Positions 6,812 through 15,243 are shown, counted from the stretch's first letter. The stretch: 18,373 nucleotides of DNA from Planctomycetota bacterium (GCA_017885385.1 JAFNGF010000238.1:14301-32673), one strand, 5' to 3'. The notes: generated from the sequence alone by a model not told the origin. Numbers and translations are program-made.

Positions 6812-7957
6812 ATGTTATTATGGATTTTCAGACTCATTTTCTTGACCGTGGTGGTGGGGATCCTGTTTGTCAGTGTCAGCTCTGAGCCGATCTCAGGAAA
6901 GGCAGACTCCATCAATTTTTGGGCGGTTGTCTGGAGCGGCCTCGGGATGTCGATCTTTGTTTTCCTGCTGGACGTCCTGACGCCCAAGGGCAAGCTCACC
7001 GCTTTGGCAGGAGTCTTTTTCGCAGTGCTGGTCGGGTTGCTTATCAGTGTGGCGCTCTCGCCTGTGGTAAATATGATAAGTGATACCTACGGCACGGAGA
7101 TAACTGCGGACGGCGTCCGCGTAAATAAGATAACTCCCGAGGCGGTTGCAGCAATCAAATGGATGCTCGGAATTTGTATATGTTATCTTACCACCAGTAT
7201 TGTGATGCGGACCAAAGATGACGTGCGTTTCGTTATTCCCTATGTTGAGTTTGCCAAACAGACCAAGGGCGCCAGGCCGCTGGTGCTGGATACCTCGGCA
7301 ATCGTAGATGGGCGAATTGCAGATCTGTGTCAGAGCAAGCTGTTCGACTCCCCGGTGGTGCTCCCGCGCTTCGTTCTTAATGAGCTGCAGCTTATAGCCG
7401 ATTCGGCTGACAAGCTCAAGCGTAATCGCGGCAGGCGGGGACTCGACGTGCTGAACAAAATGCAGGCGAATCCCGTTATCGGAGTCGAAATTGATGACAC
7501 GACAGTCCCGGAGATTGAGGAGGCCAAAGGTGTTGATCAGAAATTGTTGCTGTTCACCAAGAGCTGCAACGGCCGGCTTGCAACGACCGACTATAACCTT
7601 AGCAAGGTTGCGCAGGTACGCGGCGTCGATGTGGTCAATATCAACGACCTGGCTAATTCTTTGAAGGTCGTCGCTCTGCCTGGTGAGACGATGGAGGTCA
7701 AAATCATAAGGCTGGGCGAAGAGGCGGAGCAGGGCATCGGTTATCTGGACGACGGGACGATGGTCGTTGTTGAAGGCGCCCGCAACAAGATCGGACGCGA
7801 AGTGGTGCTGAGCGTAACCAGCTCGCTTCAGACATCGGCTGGAAAAATGATTTTCGGCAAATTCGAGAGCTTTGCTCAAGATAGCGGCGAAAGCGACCGG
7901 CGAACATCAGGCAGAAGACCGGCTGCTGCGGGTACGGCAGAGAGAAATAGAAGCTAA
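6812..7957 (+). CDS. Membrane-anchored PIN and TRAM domain protein (YacL-like)
   Basis: A 381-residue protein with four predicted membrane segments (about 5-25, 35-55, 62-85 and 115-133), then a cytoplasmic PIN nuclease-type domain and a TRAM RNA-binding domain. PIN-domain acidic residues are visible as LDTSAIVDGR (Asp160), LNELQ (Glu191), VDQKLL (Asp242) and TTDYN (Asp260), so the metal site looks complete. TRAM covers about 290-350 (MEVKIIRLGEEAEQGIGYLD, ending VTSSLQTSAGKMIFGK). This order matches the YacL family, commonly annotated as PIN/TRAM domain-containing protein, whose physiological substrate is not settled. ATG 6812 is preceded by GGAGG (6799-6803). It has its own promoter and faces the gene on the other strand, with a shared hairpin between them. 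The Arg/Ser-rich last 25 residues are variable. Confidence 0.9.
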   Translation: MLLWIFRLIFLTVVVGILFVSVSSEPISGKADSINFWAVVWSGLGMSIFVFLLDVLTPKGKLTALAGVFFAVLVGLLISVALSPVVNMISDTYGTEITADGVRVNKITPEAVAAIKWMLGICICYLTTSIVMRTKDDVRFVIPYVEFAKQTKGARPLVLDTSAIVDGRIADLCQSKLFDSPVVLPRFVLNELQLIADSADKLKRNRGRRGLDVLNKMQANPVIGVEIDDTTVPEIEEAKGVDQKLLLFTKSCNGRLATTDYNLSKVAQVRGVDVVNINDLANSLKVVALPGETMEVKIIRLGEEAEQGIGYLDDGTMVVVEGARNKIGREVVLSVTSSLQTSAGKMIFGKFESFAQDSGESDRRTSGRRPAAAGTAERNRS

Positions 7958-7960
7958 GTA

Positions 7961-7993
7961 TCCGAAACCGGACCAGATGCACGTGCTTTCGGA
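7961..7993. terminator. Hairpin between convergent genes
   Basis: TCCGAAA (7961-7967) pairs with TTTCGGA (7987-7993); the 8-bp palindrome GCACGTGC (7979-7986) is inside. It lies in the 47-nt gap between convergent stop codons and could serve both strands, although T-tracts are weak. Confidence 0.45.
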
Positions 7994-8004
7994 CCCCGTT
8001 TGTC

Positions 8005-8658
8005 TCACTTGGATTGTACGAGACATTTGAGCAAGACGGCGATTGCACCTAAGTTACCGCAGGCGAATAGCGGCCAATAGAAGTGCGAGCGAAAATCAGG
8101 CTTACCGGCCGACAGCCCCGCGATACAAAAGGAAACAGCCACAACGAAGGCGGCAAACAGCAAGCCCACCCCGTCCCTCATAGTCATCTTGAGCGGTCGA
8201 GCCTGAGAGTCTCTGTAGAGCATTATTATGGCAAATCCAAGCAGTATAATCGAGACAAGCACCGGGGCAAGGACGGGGCCTGCCCAGACGGTGGGTATTA
8301 GAAATAGCACATCCCACTCCATAATCGAGCTGGGCCAATCGATGAGGGCCTTGAGCCAGACGTAGTAGAAGATGTCCCAGGTCGCAAAGATGGTCAGAAA
8401 ATAGGCGCACCGTGGCTGGATGCCTTTTCCAAACAGCCAGGCACCGGTGGAAATTAAGACCAGAGTCGCGGCTTCTCTGCCGATCTCAATGACCAGCAGC
8501 TGTTTGGCCGGCGGCGTCAGGCCAAAACTTATCAAAGGGAAGCTGAAGCCGTTGGGATGAAAAATGGTCCGCAGGTAGACAACAACCGCCGCCTCAATGT
8601 AAGCAAAAGCGACGCCGAAAATGATAACGATCCAGAATTTCCGAAACAGCTTGCTAAT
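8005..8658 (-). CDS. Integral membrane protein of unknown function, probable ATT start
   Basis: About 217 residues with roughly six hydrophobic helices. Distinctive stretches are FWIVIIFGVAFAYIEAAVVV, IEIGREAATLV, WDIFYYVWLKALIDWP and LFLIPTVWAGPVLAPVLVS. I recall similar uncharacterised proteins in planctomycetes but cannot name a family. The first conventional start (TTG at 8535) would remove the first membrane helix, and the frame stays coding-like upstream to 8658. There, ATT overlaps the ispG stop (ATTAG) and has GAGG 10 nt before it. ATT is rare but used in bacteria (infC); CTG at 8649 is the alternative. The overlap implies translational coupling to ispG. The coding call is firm; the start is uncertain. 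Confidence 0.68.
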   Translation of the reverse strand: MSKLFRKFWIVIIFGVAFAYIEAAVVVYLRTIFHPNGFSFPLISFGLTPPAKQLLVIEIGREAATLVLISTGAWLFGKGIQPRCAYFLTIFATWDIFYYVWLKALIDWPSSIMEWDVLFLIPTVWAGPVLAPVLVSIILLGFAIIMLYRDSQARPLKMTMRDGVGLLFAAFVVAVSFCIAGLSAGKPDFRSHFYWPLFACGNLGAIAVLLKCLVQSK

Positions 8659-9709
8659 TGGTTAAATGCCTCAGCAATGTCGGGATGATTTGGTTTTCCG
8701 GGACTACACAGATCTTTCGGCCATTGCGGTAGAAGAATGCCTTATTTTTTGCGGCGCAAACGGCAAGGTCTGCGTCGGCGGCTTCTCCGGGGCCGTTGAC
8801 GATGCAGCCCATTACGGCCACGCGCAAGGGCTTACTGATTCCGGCAAGGGCTTTTTTGACCCGGCGTGCCAGCTTGACTACATCCATTTGCGCGCGGGCG
8901 CAAGTCGGGCAGACTATCACCTCCGGCTCGGTACGCTCGTATAGGCCAAGCGTCGTTAGGATTTGCCTGGCGATTTTCGTTTCTGCGAGCGGGTTACCCG
9001 CGGCGCTTACTCTGATGGTGTCGCCGATACCTTCTGCCAGCAGCGCGCCCAAGGTGACGGCGGATGGTATTTGAGCGTCATCGGGCAGGCCTGCGTGAGT
9101 AAGCCCCAGATGGATCGGGTAGTCGAAAGTCCTTGCGATGCGGCGGTTGATTTCGATGGTGCGTTGAGCGTCGCTGCTTTTTGCGCTTAGAACCAGCTGA
9201 TCGAATTTACGATTCTCAAAAAGCCGCACATATTTTCTCATCTCCTCCAGCATCAAAGCAGTGCGTCTCTCAAACGGCACGGGCTGTTTCTTGAGGTTTC
9301 GGATGCTTGCTTCGTTGACGCCGATGCGGATGGCCGTATGGTGCATTTTGGCAGCGTCTATTATTCGATGGATACTTCTTTTGTCTTTTATGTTGCCCGG
9401 ATTCAGTCTGATCTTGGCAGCGCCGGCTTCTATTGCTTCGATGGCACGTTGCGGGCTAAAATGAACATCGGCAATTAAAGGGACGTTTACTTTCTGGACA
9501 ATTTTGGCAAAGGCAGCCGTATCGGCCTGTGTTGGGACGGCGATTCTAACCAGCCGGCAGCCGGCTTGGACAAGCTGATTGATCTGTCTAACGCATCGGG
9601 CAACGTCGACAGTGGGCACCTTCGTCATCGACTGGATGACAATAGGGGCGCCGGAGCCGATTCTCACCGGCCCGATGTCGACGGTTCTTGTTTTTATCCT
9701 TTCAGTCAC
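8654..9709 (-). CDS. ispG: 4-hydroxy-3-methylbut-2-en-1-yl diphosphate synthase (IspG/GcpE)
   Basis: The penultimate MEP-pathway enzyme: it converts MEcPP to HMBPP using a [4Fe-4S] cluster and reducing equivalents, in the cytoplasm. The 351-residue protein has the TIM-barrel part (IQSMTKVPTVD near residue 25, IADVHF near 79, KIRLNPGNI near 99, and GLTHAG near 202). The cluster domain follows with VCPTC (Cys267, Cys270) and GCIVNGPGEA (Cys302, Glu309). It is the short bacterial form without the extra domain found in plants and some bacteria. I place the start at GTG 9709 because homologues begin at about TERIKTRTVDIG. The ATG at 9790 would add 27 residues, run through a palindrome and overlap the upstream gene. 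No strong SD is seen. It pairs functionally with ispH at 198-1097. Confidence 0.94.
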   Translation of the reverse strand: MTERIKTRTVDIGPVRIGSGAPIVIQSMTKVPTVDVARCVRQINQLVQAGCRLVRIAVPTQADTAAFAKIVQKVNVPLIADVHFSPQRAIEAIEAGAAKIRLNPGNIKDKRSIHRIIDAAKMHHTAIRIGVNEASIRNLKKQPVPFERRTALMLEEMRKYVRLFENRKFDQLVLSAKSSDAQRTIEINRRIARTFDYPIHLGLTHAGLPDDAQIPSAVTLGALLAEGIGDTIRVSAAGNPLAETKIARQILTTLGLYERTEPEVIVCPTCARAQMDVVKLARRVKKALAGISKPLRVAVMGCIVNGPGEAADADLAVCAAKNKAFFYRNGRKICVVPENQIIPTLLRHLTN

Positions 9710-9755
9710 GCTGCAATTGTAGCTTACCCAACTGTCAATTTTCAACTGCCAATTT

Positions 9756-9777
9756 ATCCGCCGGACGGACGGCGGAT
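9756..9777. repeat. Hairpin ATCCGCCG/CGGCGGAT between the GH43-like gene and ispG
   Basis: ATCCGCCG (9756-9763) pairs perfectly with CGGCGGAT (9770-9777), with a 6-nt loop, abutting the stop codon of the GH43-like gene. Its ends (ATCCGC/GCGGAT) equal the ends of palindromic copies B and C, so it may be a minimal derivative. It could also weaken transcription into ispG. Confidence 0.45.
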
Positions 9778-10767
9778 TTACTTGACCCACTTTAGTCTTG
9801 CGATGCGGACGCCGTCCAGAGCGCCCTGGTTAAGTGCGGCGATGTAGTACCCGCCTTTGTAGAAAATGATCTCCGGCGCCGCGACCGGCAAAGTGCATAG
9901 GAAATAGCGGTCGTCTTGATTGATTCCGAACATCGTGGGATTTTTGGAGTAGTAAACGCTGCTCTGGGGCGGACCTCTCTCTCGGATACCACCAGCCTTG
10001 GGCTGGCCGTATGTCTGTGTTTTGAACAGGTAGAATTCTTCGGGCCCCAGTTTTACGACGTGGGGACACTCCGAGGAGCCTGGGCCTGTGCCGGCCTGAC
10101 CTCCGAAGGAGACCACCTTCGATTGGCTCCAGTTTCTGAAATCGTTTGTCGTGCGGACGTAAACCATGCCCCGCCGGTTGGGGTAAGCGGTATAATAGGC
10201 ATACCAGAGGCCGTCATGCTCCAACAACATCACATCCCGCGTGTTGTTGCCGGGGCCCTCGGTGAACATACCGGTCTTGCCGTTGGCTTGAACAACGCGT
10301 GTAAAATCCCTGCCATCCTTGCTTGTCGCATGGCAGATTTTGGCCCAATCGCCATAGAATAGGTGATAGATGTTACCGGCCTTTATCACGTGTGGGGCTT
10401 GCAGCCCGCCTGGGGTTTCGCCCAGTGAAGGGTCGGCCTCCATAGCAATGCCCATCGGCTGCCAGTCGGCATCGGCCAGCTCTTTGCCTTGCCAGCGGTA
10501 AAAGAATCGGGTCTTGCCGTTTTCGCCGCCCGCGGTTGTGTTGCGGATGCAAGACCAGAGCTGCCAGGTGCCGTCTGCCGCCTGCCAGATGGCAAAGTCG
10601 ACCGGCTCCTGCCTATCGGCGGCGTACTTGTGGTCCATCGGATTGTCTGCCACTTGCCACCAGGTACCCTCAATTTGGGGTATAAGAACATCCCCCGATT
10701 TCTGGCCCGCATACGCTGCCGTGGCCAGAATGGACCCGCAAAGCACCGTCATCAATCTTGGCTTCAT
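9778..10767 (-). CDS. Secreted GH43-like five-bladed beta-propeller protein
   Basis: A 329-residue protein with a signal peptide (MKPRLMTVLCGSILATAAYA). Repeating blades have the W/Y-x-[LM]-[FW]-Y pattern typical of the GH43/GH32 superfamily: DFAIWQAADGTWQLWSC, QAPHVIKAGNIYHLFYGDW, TRDVMLLEHDGLWYAYYTAY, SECPHVVKLGPEEFYLFKT and APEIIFYKGGYYIAAL. In GH43 enzymes the catalytic acids sit at equivalent blade starts; here the candidates are the Asp of VDFA, the Asp of TRDV and the Glu of SSECPHVV. Which act, and on which glycan, cannot be told. It starts 3 nt after the stop of the upstream membrane-protein gene, so it is very likely co-transcribed with it, which suggests a periplasmic role linked to the same cluster. 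An inactive carbohydrate-binding propeller is the alternative. Confidence 0.75.
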   Translation of the reverse strand: MKPRLMTVLCGSILATAAYAGQKSGDVLIPQIEGTWWQVADNPMDHKYAADRQEPVDFAIWQAADGTWQLWSCIRNTTAGGENGKTRFFYRWQGKELADADWQPMGIAMEADPSLGETPGGLQAPHVIKAGNIYHLFYGDWAKICHATSKDGRDFTRVVQANGKTGMFTEGPGNNTRDVMLLEHDGLWYAYYTAYPNRRGMVYVRTTNDFRNWSQSKVVSFGGQAGTGPGSSECPHVVKLGPEEFYLFKTQTYGQPKAGGIRERGPPQSSVYYSKNPTMFGINQDDRYFLCTLPVAAPEIIFYKGGYYIAALNQGALDGVRIARLKWVK

Positions 10768-10770
10768 TGA

Positions 10771-11178
10771 TCAAGCAATTCCGGTTGTGTCTTTGTTTTC
10801 GACCGTGCCATCTTTGGTAGTAGCCAAGTTTTGCAGCTGGTATTTTCTGTACAGAAGGCCTCTAATTAGCCGGGCAACACCTACACCACAGAGAATGGCT
10901 ATCAAGATTTCTACAGACCATCCCTTCGGCATAATAAGTAAGGCAAGGGCGATAGTGACCATTCCAATTCCGCCGGCGAAATACCTTATCCATGCTGGAC
11001 CTGCTGGTTTGGGCTTAGGAGGTCTTAGTTCCGACAGGGGTGTGCCTTTTTCGATGGCCGCCATGATCTGTTTGTGCTCGAGCCTTATCTTGAGATAGTA
11101 AACGATGCCGATGACAATCACGGGTACTGCCAACGCGACCAGCATTAGCGATATTCCCAGGGCTTCATTCGGTGACAT
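10771..11178 (-). CDS. Small membrane protein, DUF6249-like
   Basis: A 135-residue protein with an N-terminal hydrophobic helix (ISLMLVALAVPVIVIGIVYY), a charged linker (KIRLEHKQIMAAIEKGTPLS), a Pro/Lys stretch and two further helices (about 70-90 and 92-110). It ends in a polar tail. The helix followed by a 'K-x-R-x-E-H-K-x-x-x-A-x-I-E-K-G' segment resembles the DUF6249 family, often found beside ECF sigma genes; I assign this by memory of the pattern only. ATG 11178 is preceded by AAAGGAG; an upstream in-frame ATG at 11205 lacks an SD. It lies 52 nt after the DUF4097 gene in the same direction and 3 nt before the GH43-like gene. Confidence 0.72.
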   Translation of the reverse strand: MSPNEALGISLMLVALAVPVIVIGIVYYLKIRLEHKQIMAAIEKGTPLSELRPPKPKPAGPAWIRYFAGGIGMVTIALALLIMPKGWSVEILIAILCGVGVARLIRGLLYRKYQLQNLATTKDGTVENKDTTGIA

Positions 11179-11230
11179 TTTTTCTCCTTTCGATGTTGAT
11201 TGCATTAATCTGGAATAATTCTTTCTACTA

Positions 11231-12433
11231 TCATTTTATTCTTATTGAGCCGCTGCTGGTTTCCAAGTGAAGACGGCCCGCTCCCTCACGGTCGCGGCTC
11301 TGGCCGATTTTTCCTTGTATATGTTTCTTGGAGATTTCGCCGGCTACGGTGATCGGCAGGTCTGTCTTTATCGAGCCGTAGCTTGTTTTAAGGTCGACCT
11401 GGCCGGAGAAATTGGGTGCCGCCGCAAAATCTATACTTCCGTATGAGGTCCCAACCTCAGCGGTCATCTCAGGCGGAGCTGACTGTGAGCAGGCGATTTG
11501 GATATTCCCGCTGCCGGACTTGGCAGTGAGGTCACTGGTTGTAATCTCCTGGCAATTGATGCGTCCATAAGATGTAGACACACCGATGGTACCGGCGGAA
11601 GCCGTTGTGACGTTGATGCTGCCGCTGTCAGAATGTAGCCTAATTGAATCGCCTTTTAGCTCATCGCAGATGACCGAACCGTATGATGTGTGCGCATCGC
11701 AATCGCCGAACGATGCTCTTGATAGTGTTATTTTGCCGCTGCTGCTTTTGAGCTTGATATCTCCGTCTGAGATGTCCTTGCATGTGATGGAGCCATAAGA
11801 GGTCTCCAGCAGGATTGGACCTTTAATGTTTTCTGCTGTGAGTGAGCCGCTGCTGCTTTTTAGTTTAATGCTGTCGCCGGCGATATTCGTGCAAGTTACC
11901 GAACCGTAGGACGTGCCTAATTCTGCAGAGCCTCGAATATTCGTGACGTTGATCGAGCCGCTGCTGGTTTTGCCCTTGGCGCTGCCGTCGAGGTTGGCTA
12001 GTTCGATTGAGCCATACGAGCTTGTGCAGTCGGCGCTGGTTTGTTTTGGCACGGTTATTTTGAAGCTCACGCTCACCGAACGGTTGTTTTTCAGATGAGG
12101 TTTTTCCGCCCTAACCGTCAACGTTTGGCCGACTGATTCCAGCTTTACTTTGACTTGCTCAGCTATTTGCTGGGCTTCTTCTTCGGTTGGTGCTCTGGCA
12201 GAAATCGTGGCTACTACATTGCAGTCGGTCACGTCGGCGCCGGCCACGGTGATAGAGCCGGCTGTGGTTTCGGCGACGAGCGTTGAGCCCGCAGCGAGGG
12301 GAGCTTGCTGTTGAACCGTCCGTTCGTATTTGGCCTGTGGCCAACCGCCTATTTGAATGCCGCAGCTGCCAATCACCATCAGCGAGCAGACGCAAGAGCT
12401 TAGAGCCCACCTTTTCAGACAGTAGATTTTCAT
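11231..12433 (-). CDS. DUF4097-type beta-repeat lipoprotein, alternating SYGS / SSGS turns
   Basis: A 400-residue protein. The N-terminal signal (MKIYCLKRWALSSCVCSLMV) runs into IGSC, a plausible lipobox, so lipid attachment in the envelope is likely. After a sequence with VAETTAGSITVAGADVTDCNV, the protein is a regular beta-solenoid of about 20-residue rungs. Turns alternate between SYGS (for example TSYGSVTCTNI, TSYGSITCKDI, TSYGSVICDEL) and SGS/SGK (TSSGSINVTNI, SSSGSLTAENI, SSSGKITLSRA). This is the DUF4097 fold, whose members include the envelope-stress protein LiaX. Near the C-terminus the stretch QSRDREG is extra compared with the neighbouring paralogue and is encoded by a GC-rich imperfect palindrome (about 11276-11300). 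It lies 35 nt downstream of the paralogous gene, in the same operon. Confidence 0.85.
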   Translation of the reverse strand: MKIYCLKRWALSSCVCSLMVIGSCGIQIGGWPQAKYERTVQQQAPLAAGSTLVAETTAGSITVAGADVTDCNVVATISARAPTEEEAQQIAEQVKVKLESVGQTLTVRAEKPHLKNNRSVSVSFKITVPKQTSADCTSSYGSIELANLDGSAKGKTSSGSINVTNIRGSAELGTSYGSVTCTNIAGDSIKLKSSSGSLTAENIKGPILLETSYGSITCKDISDGDIKLKSSSGKITLSRASFGDCDAHTSYGSVICDELKGDSIRLHSDSGSINVTTASAGTIGVSTSYGRINCQEITTSDLTAKSGSGNIQIACSQSAPPEMTAEVGTSYGSIDFAAAPNFSGQVDLKTSYGSIKTDLPITVAGEISKKHIQGKIGQSRDREGAGRLHLETSSGSIRIK

Positions 12434-12468
12434 TTTTCGCCCTTTCGAGTCAGCGTTTGTGTTATTGG

Positions 12469-13296
12469 CTACCTTATAGTTATTGAACCGTTGTGGGTCT
12501 CAAGGTGCACTTTGCCCTGACCGGCGCCGATTGTCCCGGAAATGCTCCTTTTGCTTACGTTTCCGACGACCATTACGGGCAGCTCGGTTCTTATGGAGCC
12601 GTTGTGGGTCGAGGCTTCAACTGCCGCCGAGAGATTTGCCGGACCGGCAAATTCGATTTGACCGTTGTAGGTGACGATGGATATATCGCAAGCAGGTGGA
12701 GCCGCTTGAGAATAACGCACTTTCACGCTTCCGTTGTGTGTCTTTAACTGCGCATCGCCCGATATGTCGTCACACCGGATTGAGCCATTGTGTGTTTGAA
12801 GCTTAGCGGTGCCCGAGACTTGTGTAGCTGTCACACTGCCATTGTGTGTTGCGCCGCCGACCTGGCCTGTGATGTTTGTAACCTTAATGGCTCCATTGTG
12901 GGTGGAAGACTCCAGGTTGGTGCGGTTTGGAACCGTCACATCGAGATTAACGGCGATAGATTGATTGGACACCAGTATGGGCTTTTCAATTTTGGCGGTC
13001 AGCCTGCCGGGCGAAGGTTCAAGGGTTATCTTGGTCCGTTCCGCCAATTTTTGCGCTTCTTCTTCGGTTACTGCGCGGGTAACAATCGTGGCTGTCAGGC
13101 TGCAGTCGGTTACGCCGGCGCCGTTAACGGTGATTGAGCCGTTGTGGGTCTCTGTTGCAAATAAAGAACCTTCCGCCAATGGAGATGATAGCTCGACCGT
13201 TCTTTCATATTTGGCTATCGGCAAGTAGCATCCACCGACCGTCAACAATGAGTACAGACAGACAACAGCTAAGATTTTCCGACAATTCTTTGCCAT
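12469..13296 (-). CDS. DUF4097-type beta-repeat lipoprotein, uniform THNGS turns
   Basis: A 275-residue paralogue of the gene just downstream. The signal peptide (MAKNCRKILAVVCLYSLLT) runs into VGGC, a good lipobox. It shares the same N-terminal block (AKYERTVELSSPLAEGSL versus AKYERTVQQQAPLAAGSTL) and the same closing block (HLETHNGSITIR versus HLETSSGSIRIK). Its rungs all carry a THNGS turn (ETHNGSITVNG, STHNGAIKVTN, ATHNGSVTATQ, QTHNGSIRCDD, KTHNGSVKVRY) in place of the alternating SYGS/SSGS pattern. ATG 13296 is preceded by a perfect AGGAGG, 15 nt after the S9 peptidase stop, so co-expression with the peptidase is likely. At DNA level the turns form imperfect repeats of CCGTTGTGGGT on the plus strand. 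Confidence 0.87.
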   Translation of the reverse strand: MAKNCRKILAVVCLYSLLTVGGCYLPIAKYERTVELSSPLAEGSLFATETHNGSITVNGAGVTDCSLTATIVTRAVTEEEAQKLAERTKITLEPSPGRLTAKIEKPILVSNQSIAVNLDVTVPNRTNLESSTHNGAIKVTNITGQVGGATHNGSVTATQVSGTAKLQTHNGSIRCDDISGDAQLKTHNGSVKVRYSQAAPPACDISIVTYNGQIEFAGPANLSAAVEASTHNGSIRTELPVMVVGNVSKRSISGTIGAGQGKVHLETHNGSITIR

Positions 13297-13311
13297 TTTT
13301 GTGCCTCCTAA

Positions 13312-15243
13312 CTAATTGTTAACTGCCTCTTCATAGCGGCCGCCCAAGTGCTTTGCCAGGAATTTTTCCGCTGCGGCGAAAAACTTCAGACGATTTTCCG
13401 GCTTGGCAAATCCATGCCCCTCATCCGCAAAGACCATATATTCATAAGCAAGGCCTTTTTTCTTCATCGCCTCTACAATCTGCTCGGATTCGGCCTGCTT
13501 GACACGCGGGTCGTTAGCTCCTTGTCCGATCAGGATGGGGATTTTGATCTGGTCGACCTTGAATAAGGGCGATCTGGACTTCAGGAACTCTTCTTCAGTG
13601 TCGGGATTGCCTACGCGTTTGTAAAACGTGGCAAGAAGCGGCGTCCAGTAGGGCGGAATGGATTTAATCAGCGTGACCAGATTGCTCGGCCCGACAATGT
13701 CGACTGCGCAGCAGAAAACATCGGGCGTAAAGGTCGCGCCAACTAGAGCGGCGTAACCTCCGTACGAGCCGCCAAAGATGGCGACTTTGTTCGGGTCGGC
13801 GTAGCCCTGCTGCACGGCCCAGTGAGCTGCATCGACCAGATCATCGTGCATTTTGCCCGCCCATTCTTTATCGCCGGCATTGACAAATGTCTTGCCGTAG
13901 CCTGTTGAGCTGCGGAAGTTGACCTGCAAGCACGCGTAACCCCGGTTGGTAAGCCATTGCACTTCAGGGTCGTAGCCCCACGTATCCCGTCCCCATGGTC
14001 CGCCGTGAACCAGCAGAACCATCGGCAGATTCTTCTTTTCTTTCCATACTGGAAAAGTAACGTAGCCGTGAATGGTGAGCCCGTCTCGTGCGCGGAAATG
14101 AACCGGCCCCATGGACGATAACTGGTATTTTCTCAAGTCTGGCATGTGGTCGAACAGAAACTTGCCTTTCTTGTCCTTCCTATCGTAGGCATAGAAAGAT
14201 ACAGGGCCGTTATCTCTGGTAAAGCCGACCAGCCAGGTCGCATCGGCGTTATCGCGATCATAGACAAAGAAGTCGCCGTGGACGAGCTTGGAGATGGCCT
14301 CGAAGTCGCCTTTGATGGATTCATCTAAGACAGTCCACTCGGTTCGCGCTTTGGTGAATGCGACGGCCTGCGCCTGGTACGAATCCGGATGAATCATTAC
14401 ATTGCTGGCGTCGTACTGCGGGTCTTCAGCGATGACTTTGATATTGCCGGTTGCTATTTCCATCGTGACCAGCCGGCCGGTGCTGACGTTGCGCGAATCG
14501 ATCAGGTACAGGCTCTTGCTGTCCTTGGTGAAACCCACCACCTGGCTCGTCATGCTGTCCTCTGAGTCCCAGGCGAGCACCTTTTTCCAATCGGCCTGAA
14601 CATTTTCGCGCACGAGCAGGTCAAAGCCGCCTCCAGCTGTTGCGCCCATCGCCGCACAGATTTTGAAGTCGGCGTTTGCCAACCAGGAAATGACATTGCC
14701 GGGATTTTCGGCGACTTTCTTCAGTTCCGAGGTGTTCAGGTCAAGATGGTAGACATCGTGCAGCTTTGGGTTGTCTTTATTCATGCCGATTAGCAGCTCG
14801 TTGGGGAAGTGTTTGTCACTCGCTACAATCTGTACCTGAACATCCTCGTATGGTGTCAAATCACGAATTTGATCTGTTTCAAGGTTCACGCCGTAAAGCC
14901 GCCAGTTTTCGTTTCCCCCTACATCCTGTAGATACATGATGTGTTTACTGTCGCCTGCCCAGAAGTATCGGCGTATTCCTCGATCCTCATCCTTTGTCAC
15001 AACCCTGTCGTCTTCTTTGCCGATGGTTTTCACCCATACGTTAAGCACATTTTTGACCGGAGCAAGATAAGCCATCATCTTTCCATCCGGGGAGATTAGG
15101 GGATTTGTTTTTACCGGATTGCCAAAGAGGACTTCTCTTGGTATCAGCTCAGGCTCGGCAGCAGCACTGGGAAGCACAAAAAACGCAAGCCCGGTAGATA
15201 CTGCCAGAACGCTAAAAAGCCGGGTCATTTTTGACTGTTTCAT
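13312..15243 (-). CDS. S9 family serine peptidase (prolyl oligopeptidase type), exported
   Basis: A 643-residue protein: signal peptide (about residues 1-29, ending SAAAEPE), an N-terminal beta-propeller (about 40-370) that restricts access to the active site, and a C-terminal alpha/beta-hydrolase domain. The triad is visible: Ser493 in GGSYGGYAAL, Asp578 in GANDPRV and His610 in DEGHGF; the oxyanion-side motif LLVHGGPWGRDTWGYD is also present. This is the layout of S9C acylaminoacyl-peptidase / dipeptidyl-peptidase-like enzymes that cut short peptides. Export implies a periplasmic or surface role. Length fits the family and nothing is missing. It precedes the two DUF4097 genes with a 15-nt gap, so they probably share a message. 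The nearest recognisable promoter on this strand is at 15547-15576. Confidence 0.93.
   Translation of the reverse strand: MKQSKMTRLFSVLAVSTGLAFFVLPSAAAEPELIPREVLFGNPVKTNPLISPDGKMMAYLAPVKNVLNVWVKTIGKEDDRVVTKDEDRGIRRYFWAGDSKHIMYLQDVGGNENWRLYGVNLETDQIRDLTPYEDVQVQIVASDKHFPNELLIGMNKDNPKLHDVYHLDLNTSELKKVAENPGNVISWLANADFKICAAMGATAGGGFDLLVRENVQADWKKVLAWDSEDSMTSQVVGFTKDSKSLYLIDSRNVSTGRLVTMEIATGNIKVIAEDPQYDASNVMIHPDSYQAQAVAFTKARTEWTVLDESIKGDFEAISKLVHGDFFVYDRDNADATWLVGFTRDNGPVSFYAYDRKDKKGKFLFDHMPDLRKYQLSSMGPVHFRARDGLTIHGYVTFPVWKEKKNLPMVLLVHGGPWGRDTWGYDPEVQWLTNRGYACLQVNFRSSTGYGKTFVNAGDKEWAGKMHDDLVDAAHWAVQQGYADPNKVAIFGGSYGGYAALVGATFTPDVFCCAVDIVGPSNLVTLIKSIPPYWTPLLATFYKRVGNPDTEEEFLKSRSPLFKVDQIKIPILIGQGANDPRVKQAESEQIVEAMKKKGLAYEYMVFADEGHGFAKPENRLKFFAAAEKFLAKHLGGRYEEAVNN

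Noticed and set aside
9710..9790. N-terminal extension of ispG to ATG 9790
   Set aside because: It would read through the palindrome at 9756-9777 and overlap the GH43-like gene; IspG homologues begin close to GTG 9709.
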